NCBI RefSeq assembly: GCF_014207745.1 | Contig: NZ_JACHJB010000001.1 | Location: forward strand, 2,170,001 to 2,234,000 | Direction: 5' to 3' | Length of the DNA: 64,000 bases | Source: Nonomuraea muscovyensis | GTDB taxonomy: Bacteria > Actinomycetota > Actinomycetes > Streptosporangiales > Streptosporangiaceae | Shown here: positions 7,676 through 14,942 of the stretch, in pieces | Numbering within the stretch: position 1 is the stretch's first letter | How the letters are laid out: every line of letters begins with the position of its first letter | Made by a program: the position numbers and the translations under genes | Notes under the pieces: generated by a model | Told to the model about the DNA's origin: nothing | Seen by the model: only the letters and a program-made list of their open reading frames with translations | Databases searched by the model: none

Positions 7676-8555
7676 CATCCCGGCCCCGGCCCGGCGGCTC
7701 TCGGGCGGGCGGCCCTCGGACGGGCGGCTCTCCGGGCGGCGGTTCGGCGGCGGGCGGTGGGAGCGGCGCTACCGGCGGGTGGTGGACGAGGCCTTCCGGC
7801 GGGTGCCGTTCTACCGGGACCAGTGGGTCGCGGCCGGCCGGGCCCTCGACCGGCCCGAACCCACCGCGTCCGCCGACCTGGCCGGGCAACTGCACCGCCT
7901 GTGCCCGTTCGCGCGGCCGTTCGACCCGTCCGAGGAGCCGTCGCCGTGGATCGGCGACGCCCGGCTCCTGCGGGACGCGCTCGCCCTCGCGGGCGCGCCC
8001 CGCCGGGTCCCCGTGCTGGAGGTGCGGGCCGCCGTGCTGGACCGCCGCACGCTCGGGCGGTTCCCGTGGAGCCTCCCCCGGTACGGGGTGCTGCTCGCGC
8101 CCGACGCGAAGGTGGTCGACGCCGGACGGCGCCGGTCGCTGAACGCCGAGGCGCTGCGGCTCGCGGCCCGAGCCGGCCGGGCGGTCCTGGTGGGCGACCG
8201 GGCCGCCGTCGAGGCGGTGCTGCCCGACCTCGACGGCGTCGAGGTGGTCACCGTGCCGCGCGTGACCGCCGGTGAGGCGGCCGGAGCAGCCGAGGCGGTC
8301 CTCGCCCACGACCCGCACCTCGGGTACTTCGCGGCGAACGACCCCGGATGCGGCGGGCTCCATCTGCTGTGGAGGCACTTCCACGCCCGCGCGGCCGGCC
8401 GCGGGCCGGCGCTCACGGCCCTGCGCGGGACCAGGCCCGCGCTGGTGGACGTGGTGCCGCACGGCGCCGAGGGGCTGGCCCCGGACCTGTGCCCGCGGCA
8501 CGGGACCCCGGTGCTCGTCCCCGGGCACACACTGATCGTCGACACGACACACTGA
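7665..8555 (+). CDS. PaaK/CapK-like protein lacking the adenylate-forming core
   Basis: The 296-residue protein has an Arg/Gly-rich N-terminus (residues 10-32), then RVVDEAFRRVPFYRDQWVAAG. That motif resembles the N-terminus of phenylacetate-CoA ligase, coenzyme F390 synthetase and CapK proteins. The C-terminal third (HDPHLGYFAANDPGC, LHLLWRHFHAR, CPRHGTPVLVPG) also resembles the end of short PaaK-like actinobacterial proteins. The Ser/Thr/Gly-rich P-loop of adenylating enzymes is not present, and at 296 residues it is well short of the usual 430. It may have lost catalysis or act as a partner of the ATP-grasp enzyme. The ATG at 7665 overlaps the preceding gene by 11 bp, so co-translation is likely. 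Confidence 0.5.
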   Translation: MPADIPAPARRLSGGRPSDGRLSGRRFGGGRWERRYRRVVDEAFRRVPFYRDQWVAAGRALDRPEPTASADLAGQLHRLCPFARPFDPSEEPSPWIGDARLLRDALALAGAPRRVPVLEVRAAVLDRRTLGRFPWSLPRYGVLLAPDAKVVDAGRRRSLNAEALRLAARAGRAVLVGDRAAVEAVLPDLDGVEVVTVPRVTAGEAAGAAEAVLAHDPHLGYFAANDPGCGGLHLLWRHFHARAAGRGPALTALRGTRPALVDVVPHGAEGLAPDLCPRHGTPVLVPGHTLIVDTTH

Positions 8556-8565
8556 CGGGAATGCC

Positions 8566-9267
8566 ATGGTGACCTCTTCGCCCACGCGTCCATCCGCCTC
8601 GTTCTGGCGGGACAACCGGGTGACGCTGCTGGCCGGGGCGCTGGCGGTGGCGCTGGCGGGGCTGGTCCGCTTCGTCATCCCCTACGAGCGCGAGATCACC
8701 TCCCTCTGGATGCTGCTGGTGAAGCTGACGCCCCAGCTCACGGCCTGCGTCGCCGTGGCCTGGCTGGACGTCGCGTGGGCGAGACGGCTCCGCCTGCACC
8801 TGGTGGCGCTCCCGGCGATCTTCCTCGGGTTCCTGTGCTACTTCGTCCCGAAGACGTTCATGACGGCCCTGGACATGGTGGACGGGACGGCCGCGTTCGA
8901 GGACCTCTACCTGCACGTGATCGTGTTCGTCCCCTTCATGATCGTCGGCCTCGCGCTGTCGTACCGGCTCGGCGGCGGCTCGCGCGAGGGGGTGCTGCGG
9001 ATCGGCGCGGCCATGACCGTCCTGCAGATGTCGGGCCTGGAGGACCTGGTGGCGGTCACCATGAACAGCAGGCTGAACGGCATCCCCGAGGTGTGGGACT
9101 GGGCCCACCACATGACCGTGCGGCTCGGCCACGTGGCGACGCGGAACGAGGCCTACGCCTTCATCGCCGCGCACGTGCTGCTCGCCGTGCTGGTGCTCTT
9201 CGTGCCCGGGCGGGCCGTCAGGGCGCTCGGCCGGCGGCTGCGGGGGCGGCGGGCCACGTCCTCGTAG
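8566..9267 (+). CDS. Uncharacterised integral membrane protein
   Basis: The 233-residue protein shows about six hydrophobic segments: LLAGALAVALAGLVRF, LLVKLTPQLTACVAVAWL, LVALPAIFLGFLCYF, LHVIVFVPFMIVGLALS, VLRIGAAMTVLQMSGLEDLV and FIAAHVLLAVLVLFVPG. A polar loop with NSRLNGIPEVWDWAHHMT precedes the last helix and could form a substrate or metal site. I do not recognise a family. It is the last gene of the rightward operon, 10 bp after the PaaK-like gene, and ends before a 104-bp regulatory gap. Location suggests a role in export or anchoring of the surface product, without direct evidence. Confidence 0.6.
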   Translation: MVTSSPTRPSASFWRDNRVTLLAGALAVALAGLVRFVIPYEREITSLWMLLVKLTPQLTACVAVAWLDVAWARRLRLHLVALPAIFLGFLCYFVPKTFMTALDMVDGTAAFEDLYLHVIVFVPFMIVGLALSYRLGGGSREGVLRIGAAMTVLQMSGLEDLVAVTMNSRLNGIPEVWDWAHHMTVRLGHVATRNEAYAFIAAHVLLAVLVLFVPGRAVRALGRRLRGRRATSS

Positions 9268-9314
9268 CGGCGGCGTGCACTCCCCCTTGATCGGTTTTTC
9301 CCATCAAGTACGAG

Positions 9315-9349
9315 TTGACTCAGGTTCGATCAGGTTCGATCGGTACTAT
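9315..9349 (+). promoter_or_regulatory. Candidate promoter and direct-repeat operator for the lyase gene
   Basis: TTGACT (9315-9320) is followed by two exact 10-bp copies of CAGGTTCGAT (9321-9330 and 9331-9340), then a -10-like TACTAT (9344-9349). The spacing from TTGACT to TACTAT is 23 bp, longer than standard, so the real -35 may lie within the repeats. The repeats carry TCGATC, also found in the dyad at 14837-14859, which suggests a shared regulator. An AGGAGG site follows at 9363-9368. Confidence 0.45.
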
Positions 9350-9371
9350 TGGGACGCCGGCGAGGAGGATT

Positions 9372-11282
9372 ATGACGAACACTGATCAGCCGCCCGGGCC
9401 GTTGCTGGCCGTCTGGGGCTCCGCGGCCTCGCGAGAGGGGCTGGCCCGCGTCCTGCTCCCGCCCGGCACCGCGCTCCCGGTGCCGCCCGCCGGGGCGGCG
9501 GCGTGGGAGCGCGTCCGGGAGTCCGGCGTCCTCCAGGCCGTGCGCGAGCGGGCGGAGGCCGAGCCGGGCACGCCCTGGCCGCAGCCGCTCGCCTCGCAGT
9601 ACGCACGCTACTTCCGCGACGGCGACCGGACGCAGTACGAGAGCCACGTGTTCGGGCGCCAGGACCGGCTGACCCGCGCCGTGCTCATGGCGGCGCTCAC
9701 CGGCGAGCAGCGGTGGCTGGACGAGGCGGCCGACGGCGTCGTGCTGCTGTGCGAGCAGAGCTCGTGGTGCTGGCCGGCGCACGAGGACACCTGCCGCCCC
9801 CGGGGGACCGTGCTGCCCGACGTGGCCGCCCCCTGCCTCGACCTGGGCGCCGCCGACGTCGCCGGGCAGCTCGCCTGGGCCGACCAGGTGCTCGGCGACC
9901 GCTTCGACGAGCGGTTCCCCGGTCTGCGGCAGCGGGTGCGGGCCGAGGTGCGCACCCGGGTGTTCGAGCCGTTCCTCCAGCGCGACGACTGGCACTGGCT
10001 GGGCCTCGACGGCGACGTGCACAACTGGTGCCCGTGGATCTGCGGCAACGTCCTCGTCGCCGCGCTCCGCCTCGCCGGCCATGCCGGTGAGCGCGGTGAC
10101 GAGCGGGCCCGGCTCGTGGAGTGGGCGGTCGCGGGCCTCGACCGCTACCTGGCGTCGCTGCCGGCCGACGGCTCCGTGGACGAGGGCTACGAATACTGGT
10201 GGAACGGCGCCTGCCGGGCCCTGGAAGCCCTCGACGTGCTGGAGCACGCCACCGGCAAGGCGCTCGGCGCGGCGGACGTGCCGGTCGTGCGGGAGACCGT
10301 CGCCTTCCCGCACCGCATGCAGCTCGGCGGCCCGTGGTACCTGAACCTCGCCGACGCGCGGGCCCGCCCGCCCGCCGACCTGCCGTGGCACGTCCCGTAC
10401 CGGTGGGGACTGCGGCTCGGCGAGCCCGAGGCCGTCCGGCACGCGCGCTCGCAGCGCCCCGCCCGGCTGCCCGCCGACGTGGAGCTGGGCCGGGCCCTCA
10501 TGGGGCTGGCGGACGGCGAGTGGCTGGACGCCGAGCCCGCCGAGCCGCCCCTGGTCGCCTCGGTCTGGCTGCCGGGCACGCAGGTCGGCCTCGCCCGCAC
10601 GGCGGGCGGCACGCGGCGCGGGCTCACGCTCGCGGTCAAGGGCGGGCACAACGACGAGAACCACAACCACAACGACGTCGGCTCCGTCGTCGTCGCCGTG
10701 GACGGCGTGCCCGTGCTCGCCGACGCGGGGCGGCCGACGTACACCGCGCAGACGTTCGGCCCCGACCGGTACGCCATCTGGACCATGCGGAGCACCTGGC
10801 ACAACGTCCCCGAGGTCCGGGGCACACCCCAGGGGCAGGGCCGCGCCTTCGCCGCCCGCGACGTCGAGGTGTCCGACGGGCCGGACCGTTTCGAGGCGCG
10901 CCTCGACCTGGCCGCCGCCTATCCCGTGCGGGAGCTGCGGCGCTGGTGGCGGACCGCGACGCTCGACCGGCGCGCGGGGCTGGTGACGATCGGCGACACG
11001 TGGGAGTTCGCCGCCGACGGCGAGCCGAGCGTGCTGCACTTCCTGCTGGCCGGCCGGGTGGAGCGGCCCGGCGACGGGCAGGTCGTCGTCCGGCCGCCGG
11101 ACGGTGCGCGGGCCGCGCTGGTGAGCTGGGACCCGGCCCACGCGACCGCGGCGCTCACCGTCCGCCCGCTGGAGGACCCCATGCTGTCGTCCGTGTGGGG
11201 CGAGCGGCTGACCCGGCTGGAGCTGCGCGTGCCCGGCACGGCGCGCGGCGCCTTCGAGGTCCGGGTGGAGGTGGGGACATGA
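9372..11282 (+). CDS. Heparinase II/III-family polysaccharide lyase
   Basis: The 636-residue protein has an alpha-helical toroid half (to about residue 380) and a beta-sheet C-terminal half. The latter carries the heparinase II/III tract GGHNDENHNHNDVGSVVVA and SVWLPGTQVGLART. Family members cleave uronic-acid-containing glycosaminoglycans, alginate or oligosaccharides by beta-elimination. No signal peptide is visible, so it probably acts in the cytoplasm on imported oligosaccharides. The start at ATG 9372 is set by GAGGAGG 4-10 nt upstream; an earlier in-frame start at 9315 lies inside the promoter. It overlaps the regulator gene by ATGA. Context with DUF2264, sugar ABC importer and YesL-like protein supports uronide catabolism. 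The exact substrate is unknown. Confidence 0.85.
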   Translation: MTNTDQPPGPLLAVWGSAASREGLARVLLPPGTALPVPPAGAAAWERVRESGVLQAVRERAEAEPGTPWPQPLASQYARYFRDGDRTQYESHVFGRQDRLTRAVLMAALTGEQRWLDEAADGVVLLCEQSSWCWPAHEDTCRPRGTVLPDVAAPCLDLGAADVAGQLAWADQVLGDRFDERFPGLRQRVRAEVRTRVFEPFLQRDDWHWLGLDGDVHNWCPWICGNVLVAALRLAGHAGERGDERARLVEWAVAGLDRYLASLPADGSVDEGYEYWWNGACRALEALDVLEHATGKALGAADVPVVRETVAFPHRMQLGGPWYLNLADARARPPADLPWHVPYRWGLRLGEPEAVRHARSQRPARLPADVELGRALMGLADGEWLDAEPAEPPLVASVWLPGTQVGLARTAGGTRRGLTLAVKGGHNDENHNHNDVGSVVVAVDGVPVLADAGRPTYTAQTFGPDRYAIWTMRSTWHNVPEVRGTPQGQGRAFAARDVEVSDGPDRFEARLDLAAAYPVRELRRWWRTATLDRRAGLVTIGDTWEFAADGEPSVLHFLLAGRVERPGDGQVVVRPPDGARAALVSWDPAHATAALTVRPLEDPMLSSVWGERLTRLELRVPGTARGAFEVRVEVGT

Positions 11283-12439
11283 CCACGCCGGAGCCGCAGG
11301 CCGCGCTGCCGGACGAACGCCGCGCCCACCTGGTGGAGCTGCTGCGCCGCCGGGGCGTCGTCCGCGTGAACGAGCTGGCGGCCGAGCTGGACGTCTCGGC
11401 CATCACCATCCGCCGTGACATCGCGCTGCTGTCGTCCCAGGGGCTCATCCGCCGGGTACGCGGCGGCGCCGTCCCGCACGACGGGGCCGTGGCCGACGCG
11501 CTGGCCGGCAGGGAGAACGGCGGGGAGGCCGAGGAGGCCGTGTCGCTCCCCAGGTCCGCGCCCGACCGCGCCGCGGGCGAGGGGCGGCAGCTCACGATCG
11601 GCATGGTGGTGCCGTCGCTGACGTACTACTGGCCCGACGTGATCCGCGGCGTGCGCGAGGCGGCGGCCGCGGCCGGGGCGCGCGTCGTGCTGCGCGGCGC
11701 CACCTACCAGGCCGCCGACGAGCGTCACCAGCTCTCCCGGCTGGTCGAGGCGGTCGGCGTGGACGGCCTGCTGGTGGCGCCGACCATCACCGGCGACGAC
11801 GGCGAGGAGCTGGTGCGCTGGCTGCAGGGCGTCGGCGTTCCGGTGGTGCTCATCGAGCGCACCGCCACCGTGGGCCCGCACCAGGAGGCGATGGAGTCGG
11901 TGGTCAGCGACCACGCCTTCGGCGCCGCGATGGCCGTGCGGCACCTGGCCTCGCTCGGCCACCGCCGCGTCGGGTTGGTCACCACCGTCCAGAGCCCGAC
12001 GACCCCGCACGTCCGGCGCGGGTGGCGGCAGGCGTGCGAGGAGCTCGGCCTGCGGCTCGACGGCACACCGGACATCACCTCGGTGGACCAGTGGGACCCC
12101 GGCTGGCCGGAGGCGCTCGACGGCGTGCTGGACGCGGCCGTCGGCTCCGGGACGACGGCGCTGCTCGTGCACTCCGACCCGGAGGCGATCAGCCTGCTGG
12201 AGCGCTGCGAGGAACGCGGCATCCGGGTGCCCGGCGACCTGGCCGTGGTCACCTACGACGACGAGGTGGCCGAGCTGTGCGACCCGCCGCTGACGGCCGT
12301 CCGCCCGCCCCGGGCGGCGATCGGGCGGGCGGCGTTCGCGCTGCTGTCGGAGCGACTGGCCGACGAGGACCCCGAACGGCCCACGCACCGGGTCGTCATC
12401 GAGCCGCGCCTGATCGTCCGGTCCTCCTCGTCGGCCTAG
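11279..12439 (+). CDS. Hybrid transcription regulator: DeoR-type HTH with LacI-type sugar-binding domain
   Basis: The first about 70 residues form a DeoR winged HTH (RRAHLVELLRRRGVV, DVSAITIRRDIALL, GLIRRVRGGAV). A linker leads to a periplasmic-binding-protein-like domain typical of LacI/GalR regulators (TIGMVVPSLTYYWPDVI, VDGLLVAPT, HLASLGHRRVGLVTT, DLAVVTYDDEVAEL, LTAVRPP). Canonical LacI proteins carry a different HTH, so this is a domain-swapped architecture known in actinobacteria. It is 386 residues, ATG at 11279 overlapping the lyase stop. Expected role: repression of the lyase, DUF2264 and transporter operons, relieved by a sugar ligand. Candidate sites are the TCGATC-containing repeats at 9321-9340 and 14837-14859. 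Confidence 0.85.
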   Translation: MTTPEPQAALPDERRAHLVELLRRRGVVRVNELAAELDVSAITIRRDIALLSSQGLIRRVRGGAVPHDGAVADALAGRENGGEAEEAVSLPRSAPDRAAGEGRQLTIGMVVPSLTYYWPDVIRGVREAAAAAGARVVLRGATYQAADERHQLSRLVEAVGVDGLLVAPTITGDDGEELVRWLQGVGVPVVLIERTATVGPHQEAMESVVSDHAFGAAMAVRHLASLGHRRVGLVTTVQSPTTPHVRRGWRQACEELGLRLDGTPDITSVDQWDPGWPEALDGVLDAAVGSGTTALLVHSDPEAISLLERCEERGIRVPGDLAVVTYDDEVAELCDPPLTAVRPPRAAIGRAAFALLSERLADEDPERPTHRVVIEPRLIVRSSSSA

Positions 12440-12556
12440 CGCCTCTCGTGGATCGGCGGCAGTGCACTCACGGCTGACCGGGCGACCCTCCGGCTCTCAG
12501 AGTGTTTGCCCTGGAGATGGGAAGGGTGCAGAGCGAGAGGGTGACAGGAGGCAATC

Positions 12557-12721
12557 GTGACCGTCCTTGCGATCTTTCTTCTCGTCATCGGGACGATCCT
12601 GGTCCTCGTGGGGACGATCCTGATCGCCATCGGGGGGATCTTGGTCATCCTGGGGACGATCCTGATCGCCATGGGGGCCTTCTTGCTCATCCGGAAAGCA
12701 CTGAGGCGCCGCAGCCGGTAG
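12557..12721 (+). CDS. 54-residue hydrophobic peptide with glycine heptad repeat
   Basis: A GTG at 12557-12559 with a perfect AGGAGG (12546-12551) five nt upstream opens 54 codons ending in TAG. Residues 2-46 are almost wholly hydrophobic and residues 47-54 are basic (RKALRRRSR overall from 46). From residue 11 the protein is five consecutive seven-residue units, IGTILVL, VGTILIA, IGGILVI, LGTILIA, MGAFLLI, with glycines at 12, 19, 26, 33 and 40. The DNA repeats with a 21-bp period (12587-12691). This places a glycine on every second turn, a helix-packing pattern. A membrane-spanning oligomer, small membrane toxin or transporter partner are all possible; I recognise no family. Codon repetition could also reflect recent unit expansion. 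Confidence 0.7.
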   Translation: MTVLAIFLLVIGTILVLVGTILIAIGGILVILGTILIAMGAFLLIRKALRRRSR

Positions 12722-12772
12722 TTCCGCGCGTCGCCTCCCGCTCCGGCTTCGACGAGATCCACGAAGGGGGCG

Positions 12773-14746
12773 TCAGCCCGGCTCGCCGGGCGCGGCCGGG
12801 ACGGCCAGGGTGTCCAGGGTGCCGTCCGGCCAGGTGACGCGGGCGAGCGCGGGGCCGTCCCACGACACGGCGGGCGGCTCGGCCGGGGCCTGACCGCCCA
12901 GGTGCACGGAGGCGGTGTACCAGGTGCCGGTACGCGCCGGGCCGCCGGTGGCGCACCAGGGGACGAGCGTCCAGGGCGCGAGCGGCGAGCCGTCGGCGAC
13001 CGGCGTCGTGCCCGACCGGTCGAAACCGGCACCCGCGACCACCCGGGAACACGCGACGGCCGTGGAGTAAGTGGCTGCCACCGTGGCTGCCACCGTGGCG
13101 GTGGCCGAGGGGAGGGGCCAACCGCCGACGCGCAGCCGGCCGGCGTCCAGGGGCGCCGCGCCGTCGGGGCCCTCGGGCGCGGAGCCCGGTGACAGGCGGA
13201 TGAGGCGCACCTCCCAGGCCCCGCGTACGGCCGACACCAGGTCGATCCACGGCCCGAGCCGTACCGCGCCCGAACGCCCGTACCCGTGGTCGGGGCCGCC
13301 GGCGCCGGAGGCGACCCAGTGGGCCTGCCACCGCGACGCCCCGGCGAGCGTCCCGGAGGGCAGGCGGTCCAGCAGCAGCGTCTCGAATCCGGTCCGGTGG
13401 CTGGGCCGCCCGTCCTCGTCGAGGACGGCCACCGACTGGTCGAACGGGTCGGCGGCGTGCGGGCCGGCCAGCAGCGGCGAGGTCGCCGTCGAGTAGCCGA
13501 GCCGGGCGTACAGCGGCGAGTCGGTCAGGTGCGAGCCGGGCCGGGAGTGGTCGGTGCCGTGGTTGACCACGCGGACGATCCCGTCGGCGCGGGTGCCGCT
13601 GACCAGCCAGCCGGGCGCGCGGGCCAGGAGGTGGAAGTCATCGCGCTCGACCGGCAGCGGCTCCTCCACGGCCGTCCACACCGGGTGCTCGGCGGGCAAC
13701 GACAGCCCGTACAGGCCCTTGGCGGCCCAGTACGGCGAGCCGGGTCCCGAGTACGACTGGGCCATCGCCGGCCACGCCCCGTGCCAGCCGAGCGTCAGGA
13801 TGCCGTCCTCGTCGGGGGCGCCCCGGTCCACGAAGTGGCGGGCGATGCCCGAGGCGGCCCGGCGCAGCAGCCCCGGCGAGCCGGCCCCGGCCCTGGCCCC
13901 CACCCAGAACGGGGTGGCGGCGGCGAACCGGTAGATGAGGCTGCGCCCCTGCACCAGGGGCGACCCGTCGGCGCCGACGAGGTGGACGGCGTCGTGCAGG
14001 TAGCGTTCGAGCCGGTCGCGGTAGCCGGGCAGGCGGGAGTCGGCGGCCGGGTCCCCGGCGGCCATCTCGGCCCACAGCAGCGGGTAGAACTGCAGCGCCC
14101 ACCCGGCGTAGTGGTCGTAGGCGCGTTCGGCGCCGTCGGCGTACCAGCCGTCCTGCCGGGCGAAGCCGTCGGTGAGCGCGAGCCCCCGCTCGATGTCACC
14201 CCGCGCGTACGGCCCGCCGACGGAGGCGAGGAACTGCTCCACGACGATCTGGAACCACACCCAGTTGATCGGCGGGTAGTCGGACCCGATCGCGGGCGTG
14301 AGGTAGTCGACCACCTGCTCCTGGACGAGCGGGGGGAGCCGGTCCCACAGCCACGGCCGGGTCAGGTGCAGCACCAGCGCGATGGAGGCGGCCTCGACCT
14401 TGGCCTGACCGTGCTCGTCCAGCCGGACCCAGCGCTCGGGCGAGCGCGGGTCGGTGCCGGCGGCGAGCCCCCGGGCGTACCAGTCCATGAGGCCGAGCGG
14501 GTCGCGGCCGCCCTCGCCCGCCACCCGGAACCCGGCCGCCAGGAAGGTGCGGGCGAAGCCCTCCAGCCCGTCGACGTCGGTGCCGTAGCCGCCGGGCGGG
14601 CCGGGGAAGGTGATGCGCGCGTGGGAGGGGGAGGCGTGGGGGCGCGCCGACAGGAGGAGGTGGTCGGCGAGCGCGGCCCAGTGCTGCCGCGTCCAGCCGG
14701 TGTGGGGTGAGAGCCGCAGGTCGTCGAACTCCCGCAGCGAGCGCAT
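12773..14746 (-). CDS. DUF2264 family protein (putative (alpha/alpha)6 glycan-degrading enzyme)
   Basis: The 657-residue protein shows DUF2264 features: N-terminal WTRQHWAALADHLLLSARP, then GLEGFARTFLAAGFRVAGEGG, NWVWFQIVVEQFLASVG, DGWYADGAERAYDHYAGWALQFYPLLWAEM, cited here in parts, and SLIYRFAAATPFW. Members are (alpha/alpha)6 toroids found beside uronide-processing genes; activity is poorly defined. No signal peptide is visible. AGGAGG sits 5 nt before the ATG (14744-14746). The N-terminus is divergent from the dehydrogenase gene across a 196-bp operator region. A Thr/Ala stretch at about residues 545-560 (ATVAATVAATYS) comes from a short DNA repeat near 13070-13095. Likely cytoplasmic partner of the heparinase-like lyase. 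Confidence 0.8.
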   Translation of the reverse strand: MRSLREFDDLRLSPHTGWTRQHWAALADHLLLSARPHASPSHARITFPGPPGGYGTDVDGLEGFARTFLAAGFRVAGEGGRDPLGLMDWYARGLAAGTDPRSPERWVRLDEHGQAKVEAASIALVLHLTRPWLWDRLPPLVQEQVVDYLTPAIGSDYPPINWVWFQIVVEQFLASVGGPYARGDIERGLALTDGFARQDGWYADGAERAYDHYAGWALQFYPLLWAEMAAGDPAADSRLPGYRDRLERYLHDAVHLVGADGSPLVQGRSLIYRFAAATPFWVGARAGAGSPGLLRRAASGIARHFVDRGAPDEDGILTLGWHGAWPAMAQSYSGPGSPYWAAKGLYGLSLPAEHPVWTAVEEPLPVERDDFHLLARAPGWLVSGTRADGIVRVVNHGTDHSRPGSHLTDSPLYARLGYSTATSPLLAGPHAADPFDQSVAVLDEDGRPSHRTGFETLLLDRLPSGTLAGASRWQAHWVASGAGGPDHGYGRSGAVRLGPWIDLVSAVRGAWEVRLIRLSPGSAPEGPDGAAPLDAGRLRVGGWPLPSATATVAATVAATYSTAVACSRVVAGAGFDRSGTTPVADGSPLAPWTLVPWCATGGPARTGTWYTASVHLGGQAPAEPPAVSWDGPALARVTWPDGTLDTLAVPAAPGEPG

Positions 14747-14810
14747 GGGTCCTCCTGGTGATCGCGGTAGGGCGTCCAGGGAGTTAACGCGACCGGTTCG
14801 TCACTCGTCA

Positions 14811-14859
14811 AGAGCCAACGCTCTAGAACGATCAATATCGATCAGATAACGTGATCGAT
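14811..14859. promoter_or_regulatory. Operator candidates: AGAGC/GCTCT dyad and ATCGATCA/TGATCGAT inverted repeat
   Basis: Two dyads lie in the gap between divergent genes. AGAGC-CAAC-GCTCT is at 14811-14824. The stronger one is ATCGATCA (14837-14844), 7-bp spacer, TGATCGAT (14852-14859), with perfect 8-bp arms. TCGATC is shared with the direct repeats upstream of the lyase gene, consistent with one regulator for both transcription units. Confidence 0.5.
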
Positions 14860-14875
14860 CTGAATTAACCTCGTA

Positions 14876-14937
14876 TTGACGTGATTGAAACGATCGGACA
14901 TGATCGGCGGAACTGGTAAGCGCTTGCCGCGAAGGGA
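14876..14937 (+). promoter_or_regulatory. Promoter, LacI-type operator and RBS of the dehydrogenase/ABC operon
   Basis: TTGACG (14876-14881) and CATGAT (14899-14904) are separated by 17 bp, a good sigma-70-like promoter. Eleven bases on lies GGTAAGCGCTTGCC (14915-14928) with an AAGCGCTT core, the central-CG palindrome typical of LacI-family operators; bound protein would block transcription. An AAGGGA ribosome binding site follows at 14932-14937. Confidence 0.6.
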
Positions 14938-14942
14938 CCCGT

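Noticed and set aside
9284..9307. CTTGAT/ATCAAG inverted pair as terminator of the membrane-protein gene
   Set aside because: Weak AT stem, 6-bp arms, T-run is in the loop; more likely part of the promoter region.
12502..12837. 111-codon Asp/Arg-rich frame on + strand
   Set aside because: Out of frame with the 54-codon gene, which has the AGGAGG and hydrophobic repeat; the long frame is repetitive DRHRGD-type sequence.
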